Shown here: in pieces, positions 1 through 5,745 of the stretch
How the letters are laid out: every line of letters starts with the position of its first letter
How positions within the stretch are numbered: position 1 is the first letter of the stretch
DNA from: an uncultured Collinsella sp.
GTDB taxonomy: Bacteria > Actinomycetota > Coriobacteriia > Coriobacteriales > Coriobacteriaceae
Direction: 5' to 3'
Assembly: GCA_900547655.1 (NCBI GenBank)
Contig: URHQ01000076.1
Coordinates: forward strand, 1-10,550
DNA: 10,550 nt
Translations under genes and position numbers: made by a program
Notes under the pieces: generated by a model
Databases searched by the model: none
Told to the model about the DNA's origin: nothing
Seen by the model: only the letters and a program-made list of their open reading frames with translations

Positions 1-1670
1 ATAAGAGACAGATCGAACAACAGGGCATCGATATCGCCGGCGAGCAGCTGCTCAACCAGGCCCTCAAGCTCGCGCGGGGCCTCGAGCACGTCGCCCAGGC
101 GACCCGAAACATCGTCGCCCAGCGCACCCACCAGACGGCTCACGAGCGGCGAGCTGTCGGCCATGCGGGCATCGAGTTTCTTTTGGCTGGCAAGCTCCGA
201 GCGCACCTCGGACAGCTTGTTGCGCGCCTCACTCTCGCGGGCACGCAGGTCCTTCAGGGCCGCGCGTGCCGTCTCGGTGGCCTCACGCGCATCGACCTGA
301 GCCTGGCGCGCTTCCTCAAGAGCGCCCTCAAGCTCCTCGGCGCGATCGCGACGGCTCTCGAGCGAAGCCGTGACCTCCTCGAGCTGTTCATCGATCTGTT
401 CCAGGCGCGAGGCGTACATGTTGTCCTCGACCTCGGCATTGCTCAAGGAATCCTTCACCTTAGCGAGCTCGAGCGCGGCGTTATCGGCCACGCGCTGCAC
501 ATCGCGTTGCTCACGCGTAAGCTGCGAAATCTGATTGTCGAGCGCCACGCGCCGCTCGTGGAGCTCAGCGGCGGCAGGACCAGCGGCGTCAACGTCCTCC
601 TGGGCCAGCAGGTGCGCGCCGGTCACTTCCTCAAGCTGCGCACGCGCGTCCTCGAGCTCCTCGACCACGCGACGACGCTGATGCTCAGAGCTCGAAATCT
701 GCCCACGCATGTCGGACAGGCGCGACACCATGTTGTGGCCCTTTTCCTCGAGCAGGCGCATATCGGAATTAATGCGACCGACCACGTCTTGCATATGGCG
801 GCGCTGCTCGCCCAGATCGCCCACAAACAGGCCCTTTTCCTCGAGCATAACCTGGAGCTTCTCGAGTTCGCGCTCCTTTTCGCCCATGCGGTACTGCGCA
901 AGCTCCAGCTCGGCGGCACCTTCCTTGGAGCGGCTCTCCAGGTCGTTCCACTGCGACTGCAGCGAACGCAGCTCGTCGACGGCTAGCATCTGCGTAAGCT
1001 CGTTCGCGCGCGAGGACAGCTCTTTGTACTTGCGCGCGCGATCGACCTGACGCTCCAGCGGTCGCAGCTGACGGGCGATTTCCTTATTGATGTCGCGGGC
1101 ACGCGTCAGGTGCTCGTCCATCGATTTAATCTTTTTGAGCGCACGCTCCTTGCGGCGCTTGTGCTTGGAGATGCCGGCAGCCTCCTCGATGAGGGCGCGG
1201 CGCTCCTCGGGGCGGCTCTGCAAAATGGCGTCGAGCTTGCCCTGGCTGATGATGGAATGCGTATCCTTGCCCAGGCCGGAATCGTGCAGGATGTCCTGAA
1301 TGTCCATCAGGCGGCACGGACTCGAGTTGATGAGGTACTCGCTTTCACCCGCGCGATACATGCGACGGGTGATGGCGACCTCGTCAAAATCGACGGGCAG
1401 CATATGGTCCGAGTTATCGAGCACCAGCGTGACCTCGGCGACACCCACCGGCTTGCGCGCTGACGAGCCAGAGAAGATGACATCCTCCATGGCCTGGCCG
1501 CGCAGCTGCTTGGCGCTCTGCTCGCCCAGGACCCACAGAATCGAGTCAGAGATGTTCGATTTTCCCGAGCCGTTGGGACCGACGATGACGGTCAGGCCCG
1601 GCTCAAACGTCATATGGGCGCGGTCGGCAAACGACTTAAACCCTTTGAGCGTGAGGGACTTGAGATACAC
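1..1670 (-). CDS. smc: Chromosome segregation ATPase SMC, N-terminal half (cut by left window edge)
   Basis: SMC is the ATP-driven core of the bacterial condensin, working with ScpA and ScpB to organise and segregate the chromosome. The visible part is about 556 residues, roughly half of the usual ~1,180. It opens with MYLKSLTLKGFKSFADR, followed by the Walker A loop GPNGSGKSN at about residues 31-39 and the Q-loop ISQGKLD near residue 150. From about residue 190 there is a long Glu/Arg/Leu-rich coiled coil. The hinge begins near residue 500 and is cut off; the signature motif and Walker B would lie in the missing C-terminal half. The start is GTG at 1670, preceded by GAGGA, a short 3-nt spacing. 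The gene begins 10 nt after rnc, so the two are probably co-transcribed. No internal stop was found. Identity is secure. Confidence 0.97.
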   Translation of the reverse strand, partial: MYLKSLTLKGFKSFADRAHMTFEPGLTVIVGPNGSGKSNISDSILWVLGEQSAKQLRGQAMEDVIFSGSSARKPVGVAEVTLVLDNSDHMLPVDFDEVAITRRMYRAGESEYLINSSPCRLMDIQDILHDSGLGKDTHSIISQGKLDAILQSRPEERRALIEEAAGISKHKRRKERALKKIKSMDEHLTRARDINKEIARQLRPLERQVDRARKYKELSSRANELTQMLAVDELRSLQSQWNDLESRSKEGAAELELAQYRMGEKERELEKLQVMLEEKGLFVGDLGEQRRHMQDVVGRINSDMRLLEEKGHNMVSRLSDMRGQISSSEHQRRRVVEELEDARAQLEEVTGAHLLAQEDVDAAGPAAAELHERRVALDNQISQLTREQRDVQRVADNAALELAKVKDSLSNAEVEDNMYASRLEQIDEQLEEVTASLESRRDRAEELEGALEEARQAQVDAREATETARAALKDLRARESEARNKLSEVRSELASQKKLDARMADSSPLVSRLVGALGDDVSGRLGDVLEAPRELEGLVEQLLAGDIDALLFDLSL

Positions 1671-1680
1671 GGTTCCTCGC

Positions 1681-2406
1681 TTAAACAGGCTTCTTGTTGA
1701 GAATCACGCCGTTGGTGGTGTAGCCCATGCGGTCAAGTGCCTCGAGTGCAGCGGCTCCCTCGGCTTCCTTCTTTGAGGAGCCAGAGCCGCGACCCTGACG
1801 AATACCATCGATCAACACCACGGCGGTAAAGGTGGGCGCATGCGCCGGGCCCTCGGAGCCAACGAGCTTATACGCCGGGGGCTCGTGACCGTCGGCCTGC
1901 ACGCACTCCTGCAAAAACGACTTGGGGTTCGCAGGATGCTCGGCACGCTCGGAAGCCAAATGCGGCTTAAGCGTACGGTGAATGAACTCCGCCGCCGCAT
2001 CCCAGCCGGCATCCAGATACAGCGCGCCCACGAGCGACTCGTAGACGTTCTCGAGCGCAGAATGCAGGCCGCGCGCACCGGTACCGGTCTCAGAGGCACC
2101 AAAGATGATGATGTCGTCGATGCCCAGCTCGTGAGAAACCTCGGACAGCGTAGCGCCCGAGACAAGCGACACCTTCAAGCGCGTGAGCTTGCCCTCGTCA
2201 AACTCGGGATAGGACTCAAACAGGGAGCGTGCGACCACGGCGCCCAAAATGGAATCGCCCAAGAACTCAAGGCGCTCATAGCTGGCAGAAACCGGCTGGC
2301 CCTCAACTGCCGAGGGATGCGTAAGCGCCGCGCGCAGCAGTACCTTATTATTGAACTCGTGGCCCAAGATTTCCTGGGCACGCGTAAGTCGTTCAGACAA
2401 AGCCAA
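1681..2406 (-). CDS. rnc: Ribonuclease III
   Basis: RNase III cleaves double-stranded RNA, including rRNA precursors and structured mRNAs. The 241-residue protein has the usual length. An N-terminal endonuclease domain carries the signature ERLEFLGDS at residues 44-52, and a double-stranded-RNA-binding domain spans about residues 159-228 (NPKSFLQE through GSSKKEAE). E44, D51 and E123 match the E. coli catalytic residues E38, D45 and E117. The position matching D114 is N120 (codon AAC), within SALENVYESLVGALYLD, which is unusual; see findings. The start is TTG at 2406, because no in-frame ATG fits and an AGGGAGG site sits 8 nt upstream inside the end of acpP. Only 3 nt separate it from acpP and 10 nt from smc, the acpP-rnc-smc order also seen in Bacillus. 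The family call is secure; full catalytic activity is an assumption. Confidence 0.95.
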   Translation of the reverse strand: MALSERLTRAQEILGHEFNNKVLLRAALTHPSAVEGQPVSASYERLEFLGDSILGAVVARSLFESYPEFDEGKLTRLKVSLVSGATLSEVSHELGIDDIIIFGASETGTGARGLHSALENVYESLVGALYLDAGWDAAAEFIHRTLKPHLASERAEHPANPKSFLQECVQADGHEPPAYKLVGSEGPAHAPTFTAVVLIDGIRQGRGSGSSKKEAEGAAALEALDRMGYTTNGVILNKKPV

Positions 2407-2409
2407 GAC

Positions 2410-2652
2410 CTAAGCCTCCCTGGCGTTTTCGATCGCGTCGACGGCGTCGGCGACAGAGTTAAGCGAGAGCAGAGTCTCGTCATCGATCTCGAGGTTGAAC
2501 TCGTCCTCGATGGCCGTAACCAGCTGCAAACGCTCGAGCGAGTTGGCATCGAGGTCGTCAAAGGTGGTCTCATCGCTAATTTCGGCAACATCGACGCCCA
2601 GAACGTCAGCAGCGACCTCGGCGATCTTGTCGAAGATTTCGGAGCGGTCCAT
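2410..2652 (-). CDS. acpP: Acyl carrier protein
   Basis: This 80-residue acidic protein carries growing acyl chains on a 4'-phosphopantetheine arm during type II fatty acid synthesis. Length and composition match the family: helix I DRSEIFDKIAEVAADVLGV, the attachment site DLDANSLERLQL with Ser38, and the helix II-III stretch AIEDEFNLEIDDE. The usual Asp-Ser-Leu is Asn-Ser-Leu here. The chosen ATG at 2652 has GAGGAAG 4 nt upstream (AGAGGA 6 nt); an in-frame ATG at 2667 lies upstream of that site and is unlikely. The gene sits between plsX, which consumes acyl-ACP, and rnc, which starts 3 nt after its stop. A 124-nt gap with a promoter candidate and a long palindrome precedes it, so it may head its own acpP-rnc-smc transcript. 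A specialised carrier for another pathway cannot be excluded, but the plsX neighbour favours the fatty-acid ACP. Confidence 0.94.
   Translation of the reverse strand: MDRSEIFDKIAEVAADVLGVDVAEISDETTFDDLDANSLERLQLVTAIEDEFNLEIDDETLLSLNSVADAVDAIENAREA
2415..2421 (-). promoter_or_regulatory. Ribosome binding site of rnc, inside the end of acpP
   Basis: AGGGAGG lies 8 nt upstream of the TTG at 2406 and within the last codons of acpP. It decides the TTG start and implies that ribosomes finishing acpP can restart on rnc. Confidence 0.75.
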
Positions 2653-2688
2653 AGCGCTTCCTCTCATAGTGCATGAATACCAAAAGAA

Positions 2689-2710
2689 TGGTACCGCCCG
2701 GGCGGTACCA
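2689..2710. repeat. Perfect 22-bp palindrome in the acpP leader
   Basis: The two 11-bp arms TGGTACCGCCC and GGGCGGTACCA meet with no spacer, and symmetry breaks at the next base on each side. On the minus strand it lies just downstream of a TAGAAT -10 candidate and 37 nt before the acpP start, a position that suits a repressor operator. In RNA it could form an 8-bp hairpin with a CCGG loop followed by ATTCTTTT, so a weak terminator or attenuator is an alternative reading. The symmetry is seen directly; the function is inferred. Confidence 0.6.
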
Positions 2711-2723
2711 AGACACGGTTCTG

Positions 2724-2729
2724 ATTCTA
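2724..2729 (-). promoter_or_regulatory. Candidate -10 element for acpP-rnc-smc
   Basis: TAGAAT on the minus strand matches the TATAAT consensus at 5 of 6 positions. It lies in the 124-nt plsX-acpP gap, and transcription would start near 2717, a few bases before the palindrome at 2710-2689. No convincing -35 hexamer is present at 16-18 nt, so the promoter would be weak or activator-dependent, if real. Confidence 0.4.
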
Positions 2730-2776
2730 CCCCACGACGTGCGCCGCGAAGCACATAACAGCGCTCTAACTCGCTC

Positions 2777-3796
2777 TTACAAAACGATACTGTCCATAGA
2801 GTTGGCGACATTCTCGACCAGCCCGGCGCGCACGGCTTCGGCCGCCGCGAGCGTACCGTTTTTGACAGCCTCGACCGAGGTGGCGCCATGGCCGATCAGG
2901 ACCACGCCGCGCAGGCCCAGAAGAATCGCGCCGCCCTTGGCGTCGCCAGAGAGCTTGGCCTTAATCTCGCGCATCTGCTTTTTGATGAGCAGCGCGGCGA
3001 TCTTGGTGCCGAGCGAGGCCATAAAGGCGCCCTTGAGCTCCTGCAGCAAAAACTTGGCAGCGCCCTCGGTAGCTTTGAGAGCGATATTACCCGACATGCC
3101 ATCGGCAACGACGACATCGAAGTTACCCGAGGTGATGTCCGTTCCCTCGCAGTTACCAACAAAGCCGGGAACGGCGGCCTTCATAGCAGGGAAACAGGCC
3201 TTGGTAAAGTTGGAGCCCTTCTCATCCTCGGTGCCATTGGCAAGCAGGCCCACGCGAGGATGCTCGATGCCCAGGACGACGCGGGCATAGGCGCTACCCA
3301 TCTGGGCAAAACGCACCATGTCATCGACCTCCACATCGGGGTTGGCTCCCATGTCGCACAGCACCGTCAGACCGCCGGCGCGATTAGGCAGCGCATTGGT
3401 CAGACAGGGGCGCACCGGCTGCTTCTTGCCTTCGGCCTGATACCTAAACGGCGTCACATAGGCGGTGGCGGCGGCGGTCATGGCACCGGTGGAGCCGGCG
3501 GAGAAGAACGCATCCGCGTTGCCCTTCTTAATGGCGCGGCAAGAAAGCACGATCGACGACTTACGCTTGGTCATCACGGCGCGAATGGGATCGTCATCCA
3601 TGGCGATAACGTCAGGCGCCTCAAGGGCCTCAACACGTGCATGGGAAGCTGCAAAGGGATTGACGATTTCGGCGGGACCAGCTGCCAAGACCTCGATATC
3701 GGGATCGGCGGCAAGCGCAGCTTCGATACCATCGAGAACAACCTGAGGTTTCTCGTCTCCGCCCACAACGTCTACACAAACGCGAACGTTACTCAT
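2777..3796 (-). CDS. plsX: Phosphate acyltransferase PlsX
   Basis: PlsX converts acyl-ACP and phosphate to acyl-phosphate, the acyl donor that PlsY uses to acylate glycerol-3-phosphate; it is a peripheral membrane protein. The product has 339 residues, normal for the family. It begins with RVCVDVVGGDEKP, a variant of the usual MGGD motif. Later blocks are MTKRKSSIVL, AFFSAGSTGAMTAA, CDMGANPDVE, LLANGTEDEKGS, VADGMSGNIALK and the C-terminal GGAILLGLRGVVLIGHGA. An ATG at 3802 is also in frame, but AAGGAG at 3804-3809 is 7 nt from the ATG at 3796 and only 1 nt from the other, so 3796 is preferred. The gene is followed by acpP, whose product carries its substrate. A terminator hairpin just upstream suggests it needs its own promoter or is attenuated. 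Confidence 0.96.
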   Translation of the reverse strand: MSNVRVCVDVVGGDEKPQVVLDGIEAALAADPDIEVLAAGPAEIVNPFAASHARVEALEAPDVIAMDDDPIRAVMTKRKSSIVLSCRAIKKGNADAFFSAGSTGAMTAAATAYVTPFRYQAEGKKQPVRPCLTNALPNRAGGLTVLCDMGANPDVEVDDMVRFAQMGSAYARVVLGIEHPRVGLLANGTEDEKGSNFTKACFPAMKAAVPGFVGNCEGTDITSGNFDVVVADGMSGNIALKATEGAAKFLLQELKGAFMASLGTKIAALLIKKQMREIKAKLSGDAKGGAILLGLRGVVLIGHGATSVEAVKNGTLAAAEAVRAGLVENVANSMDSIVL

Positions 3797-3803
3797 ATAC
3801 ATG

Positions 3804-3809
3804 CTCCTT
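3804..3809 (-). promoter_or_regulatory. Ribosome binding site of plsX
   Basis: AAGGAG lies 7 nt before the ATG at 3796. It selects that start over the in-frame ATG at 3802, which is only 1 nt away. It begins 4 nt after the T-run of the upstream terminator, so folding or termination there would directly affect plsX expression. Confidence 0.75.
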
Positions 3810-3813
3810 ATAC

Positions 3814-3843
3814 AAAAATGGCCGACTCATTGAGCCGGCCATT
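3814..3843 (-). terminator. Intrinsic terminator between rpmF and plsX
   Basis: The minus strand reads AATGGCCGGCTC, a 3-nt loop AAT, then GAGTCGGCCATT. All 12 positions pair, one as G-U, and the stem runs into a TTTTT tract. This is a classic Rho-independent terminator at 41-70 nt past the rpmF stop. It ends only 4 nt before the plsX ribosome binding site, so it may end the rpmF transcript or act as an attenuator in a plsX leader. Confidence 0.85.
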
Positions 3844-3846
3844 GTG

Positions 3847-3860
3847 GTTCCATTTGGAAC
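3847..3860. repeat. Inverted repeat GTTCCA-TT-TGGAAC in the plsX leader
   Basis: Perfect 6-bp arms are separated by 2 nt, immediately upstream of the terminator hairpin and about 8-21 nt after the transcription start predicted from the TATACT element. It could be an operator half of the plsX control region. A 6-bp repeat may also occur by chance, so support is modest. Confidence 0.4.
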
Positions 3861-3874
3861 GGCATCGCATCCAG

Positions 3875-3880
3875 AGTATA
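3875..3880 (-). promoter_or_regulatory. Candidate -10 element for plsX
   Basis: TATACT on the minus strand matches TATAAT at 5 of 6 positions and sits just after the rpmF stop codon. The expected start would be near 3868, giving a leader of about 70 nt that includes an inverted repeat and the terminator. The -35 position at 17-nt spacing reads AGGTTA, which is poor, so regulation by a bound protein is possible. Confidence 0.45.
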
Positions 3881-3896
3881 CCGTTACTCGGTAACG
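3879..3896. repeat. Nested inverted repeats over the rpmF stop and the plsX -10 region
   Basis: Two overlapping symmetries are visible: CGTTAC-TCG-GTAACG at 3882-3896 and TACCG-TTACT-CGGTA at 3879-3893. They cover the rpmF stop codon (3884-3886) and touch the TATACT element, where a bound dimer could block a plsX promoter. The TACCG/CGGTA arms recur in the acpP palindrome at 2689-2710. Function is inferred. Confidence 0.4.
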
Positions 3897-4063
3897 ATAA
3901 CCTCGCGGTCCTTGTAGAAACCGCAGCTGGGGCACACGTGGTGCGGAAGCTTAACAGCGCCGCAACGGGGGCACGTGGACTGAGCCGCAGCCGAGATCTT
4001 CATGTTGGCGGAACGACGGGTGTGAGTGCGGATACGACCCTGCTTTTGTTTAGGTACGGGCAT
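3884..4063 (-). CDS. rpmF: 50S ribosomal protein L32
   Basis: L32 is a small protein of the large ribosomal subunit. The 59-residue product starts MPVPKQKQGRIRTHTRRS, matching the usual L32 opening of MAVPK/MAVPK-R type, and ends with a zinc ribbon made by CPRC and CPSC at about residues 31-34 and 44-47, so this is the zinc-binding form. AAGGAAGG at 4069-4076 lies 5 nt before the ATG at 4063. It follows the DUF177 gene after 64 nt, and yceD-rpmF adjacency is one of the most conserved pairings in bacteria. A strong terminator follows 41 nt after its stop codon, so it probably ends the transcription unit that begins upstream. Confidence 0.96.
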   Translation of the reverse strand: MPVPKQKQGRIRTHTRRSANMKISAAAQSTCPRCGAVKLPHHVCPSCGFYKDREVIVTE

Positions 4064-4127
4064 AGTGACCTTCCTTATGAACTATCCAGTGTGGCGATTA
4101 CGCGCAAGTAGCGATACTACCACAGTT
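4064..4127 (-). other. 64-nt gap between the DUF177 gene and rpmF
   Basis: The gap holds the rpmF ribosome binding site and a weak extended -10-like sequence, TGG followed by TAGTAT (4122-4114, 4 of 6 consensus matches), without a clear -35. No terminator is visible. It may simply be a spacer within one transcript. Confidence 0.3.
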
Positions 4128-4682
4128 TTACTCATCAAGCTTGAGATTCTTCAATGCTGCAAATGGATTTTCCGTGGCAGCGGCCCATTCCGCCTCTGCC
4201 TGGGCGGCGCAATCGCATTGCTCGACGTTGAGATTGCAACCGCATGTGGGGCACAGACCACGGCAATCGGGCTTGCAGAGCACCACAAACGGCGTGTCCA
4301 TAACGACCGCGTCATTGATGGGCTCGCCCAGATCGACGAGACGGTCCTCACCCAGGAGCTCGTAGCCGTCCTCGTAGGCCTCGGGATCCTCGGGCTCCTC
4401 AAAGAGGTAGAACTCCTCGATTTCGCCGGCGATATCAAACGAGGCAGGCTCCAGGCAACGGTCGCACTCGCCGGTGGCGTGCGCGCGGACCATGCCCGTG
4501 AGCAAGACACCGGTACCGGCATTGGTAAAGACAACGTCGTAGTCGATGCCGTCCTGAAGCTGGTACTCCTTCTCGCCCACCGTGTAGGTGGCGACATCGA
4601 CCTTACCGGTCAGCGGATACGAATCTCCAGGAAACTCGAGCTGCTCGGAAAGATCGACGGTAACGCTCGGGAACTCAGCCAT
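4128..4682 (-). CDS. yceD: YceD/DUF177 family protein
   Basis: DUF177 proteins are widespread, are nearly always encoded next to rpmF, and have been linked in plants and bacteria to 23S rRNA or large-subunit maturation; the precise bacterial role is not settled. The product has 184 residues. It shows the family pattern of an N-terminal beta-rich part, CDRCLEP at about 73-79, an acidic middle (EEPEDPEAYED) and a Cys-rich end, CKPDCRGLCPTCGCNLN at about 136-152, with two further Cys in CDC. These cysteines could bind zinc. The ATG at 4682 overlaps the stop of the upstream coiled-coil gene by one base (TAATG), suggesting coupled translation; its own ribosome binding site is weak. A TTG at 4733 is in frame but would overlap the upstream gene by 52 nt and is unlikely. 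Confidence 0.9.
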   Translation of the reverse strand: MAEFPSVTVDLSEQLEFPGDSYPLTGKVDVATYTVGEKEYQLQDGIDYDVVFTNAGTGVLLTGMVRAHATGECDRCLEPASFDIAGEIEEFYLFEEPEDPEAYEDGYELLGEDRLVDLGEPINDAVVMDTPFVVLCKPDCRGLCPTCGCNLNVEQCDCAAQAEAEWAAATENPFAALKNLKLDE

Positions 4683-5179
4683 TACCACTGACCATTCTGT
4701 TGGGCGGCACCCTCGTTGAGCTGCTGACGGCAACGGGTAACGGTGCCGGTCAGGCTCTTGAGGTTCTCCTCCAGGTGCGTAAAGACCTGCTCTGCATAGT
4801 CCTCGGCAGCATAACGCGTCTCGCGCTCGTACTGCTGGGCACGATCGCGGATGTCGTCGGCCTGCTGCTGCGCAAGGCGGACGATCTCCTGCTCACCGGC
4901 AATGGTGAGGGCCTGCTGCTGAGCGTCAGCGATGATGGAATCGGCCTGAGCGGCGGCGGAAGCCATAAGCTCCTCGCGCTCCTTAAGGATACGGCGGGAC
5001 TTCTGCCACTCCTCGGGATAGCTCATGCGGATCTCGTCGAGGATGTTGAAGAACACGTCGGCGTCGATGACCTTGAACTGAGCGTTCTTGCCGAAAGGCG
5101 GCTTGGCTTCCTCGATCAGCCCTTCGAGCTCATCGACCAAGCTGACGATCCTATCGCCAGGAAAATTCTCGCCCGGCAT
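4682..5179 (-). CDS. SepIVA/DivIVA-like coiled-coil protein, probable cell-division or envelope factor
   Basis: The 165-residue protein has no signal peptide, membrane segment or enzyme motif. Residues 1-35 are a short N-terminal region, about 36-66 resemble a helical module (FKVIDADVFFNILDEIRMSYPEEW), and about 67-130 are an Ala/Gln/Glu-rich coiled coil. A conserved-looking end, HLEENLKSLTGTVTRCRQQL, covers about 135-154. This layout and the place between coaD and the DUF177 gene match, from memory, mycobacterial SepIVA (Rv2927c), a DivIVA-like protein needed for septation. AAAGGAG 5 nt before the ATG at 5179 fixes the start; in-frame ATGs at 5194 and 5203 lie upstream of that site. Such helical proteins are often misnamed as ATP synthase b-like subunits. 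The coiled coil is clear; the SepIVA role is inferred from position and architecture. Confidence 0.75.
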   Translation of the reverse strand: MPGENFPGDRIVSLVDELEGLIEEAKPPFGKNAQFKVIDADVFFNILDEIRMSYPEEWQKSRRILKEREELMASAAAQADSIIADAQQQALTIAGEQEIVRLAQQQADDIRDRAQQYERETRYAAEDYAEQVFTHLEENLKSLTGTVTRCRQQLNEGAAQQNGQW

Positions 5180-5247
5180 CCGGTCTCCTTTCATAGGTAA
5201 CATATCATCGTGCTAGTTTACCACATGCCACCAGGCAATAAGAAACG
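5180..5247 (-). other. 68-nt gap between coaD and the SepIVA-like gene
   Basis: The gap carries the ribosome binding site AAAGGAG (5185-5191) and a weak extended -10-like sequence, TGG followed by TAAACT (5223-5215, 4 of 6 matches), with no good -35. No terminator-grade hairpin is visible. A start of a new transcription unit here is possible but unsupported. Confidence 0.3.
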
Positions 5248-5745
5248 TCACGAAAAGCGATGTTTGAGCGCTTCGACCACGTTGGGCGGGACAAACGTCG
5301 ATACGTCACTACCGAGCGAGGCGATCTGGCGAACAACCGAGCTCGAGATATAGCCGTACTGCGGCGCGCTCATGACAAAGATGGACTCCAGCTCGTTATC
5401 CAAGCGATAGTTGAGGTCGGCCTGCTGCAGCTCGTACTCAAAGTCGGTCATAGCGCGCAGGCCCTTGACCACGGCCCCCGCCCCCTGCTCACGAGCGAAG
5501 TCGACCAAGAGGCCGGTAAAGGGCAGGACCTCAACGCCGTCGATATCACCGAGCGCCTCGCGGGCCAGCGCCACGCGCTCATCGAGCGTAAACGTGGTGC
5601 CCACACCGTTTTTACCCTGCGACTCGGCAACAGCGACGATCACGCTGGGAAAGATGCGGCGGGCGCGGCGGATCACATCGATATGGCCAAACGTGATGGG
5701 ATCGAAGGTGCCCGGGACGATCACGCGATTGATGGTGTCACTCAT
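5248..5745 (-). CDS. coaD: Phosphopantetheine adenylyltransferase
   Basis: CoaD transfers AMP from ATP to 4'-phosphopantetheine, giving dephospho-CoA in the fourth step of CoA synthesis. The product has 165 residues, the usual size. The nucleotidyltransferase motif is PGTFDPITFGHIDVI at residues 11-25, with TFGH as the T/HxGH ATP site. Other family blocks are FTLDERVAL near 52-60, GLRAMTDFEYELQQADLN at 95-112 and YISSSVVRQIASLG at 132-145. The ATG at 5745 has AGGAGG (5752-5757) 6 nt upstream; an ATG at 5751 overlaps that site and is rejected. The gene overlaps the end of rsmD by 8 nt, the common rsmD-coaD pairing, and its ribosome binding site lies inside the rsmD tail. All recognised key motifs are intact. 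Identity is secure. Confidence 0.97.
   Translation of the reverse strand: MSDTINRVIVPGTFDPITFGHIDVIRRARRIFPSVIVAVAESQGKNGVGTTFTLDERVALAREALGDIDGVEVLPFTGLLVDFAREQGAGAVVKGLRAMTDFEYELQQADLNYRLDNELESIFVMSAPQYGYISSSVVRQIASLGSDVSTFVPPNVVEALKHRFS

Noticed and set aside
183..1463. Long plus-strand frames opposite smc
   Set aside because: The minus strand encodes an uninterrupted SMC coiled coil with Walker A and Q-loop. The plus-strand frames are its shadows.
2081..2100. ACCGGTACCGGT palindrome inside rnc (about 2078-2089) as another operator
   Set aside because: It shares GGTACC with the acpP palindrome but lies in coding sequence, is only 12 bp and fits the local codons, so chance is the simpler explanation.
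2653..2889. A longer acpP product starting at 2889
   Set aside because: The extension reads through the plsX end and the palindrome region and does not resemble an ACP domain. The 80-residue form has the normal length and its own ribosome binding site.
2888..4111. A 407-codon open frame on the plus strand opposite plsX and rpmF
   Set aside because: It crosses the real plsX and rpmF genes and the terminator between them, and has no family motif. It is a composition artefact.
4683..4733. TTG at 4733 as the start of the DUF177 gene, giving 17 extra residues
   Set aside because: It would overlap the coiled-coil gene by 52 nt and lacks a good ribosome binding site. The ATG at 4682 overlaps the upstream stop by one base, a normal coupled start.
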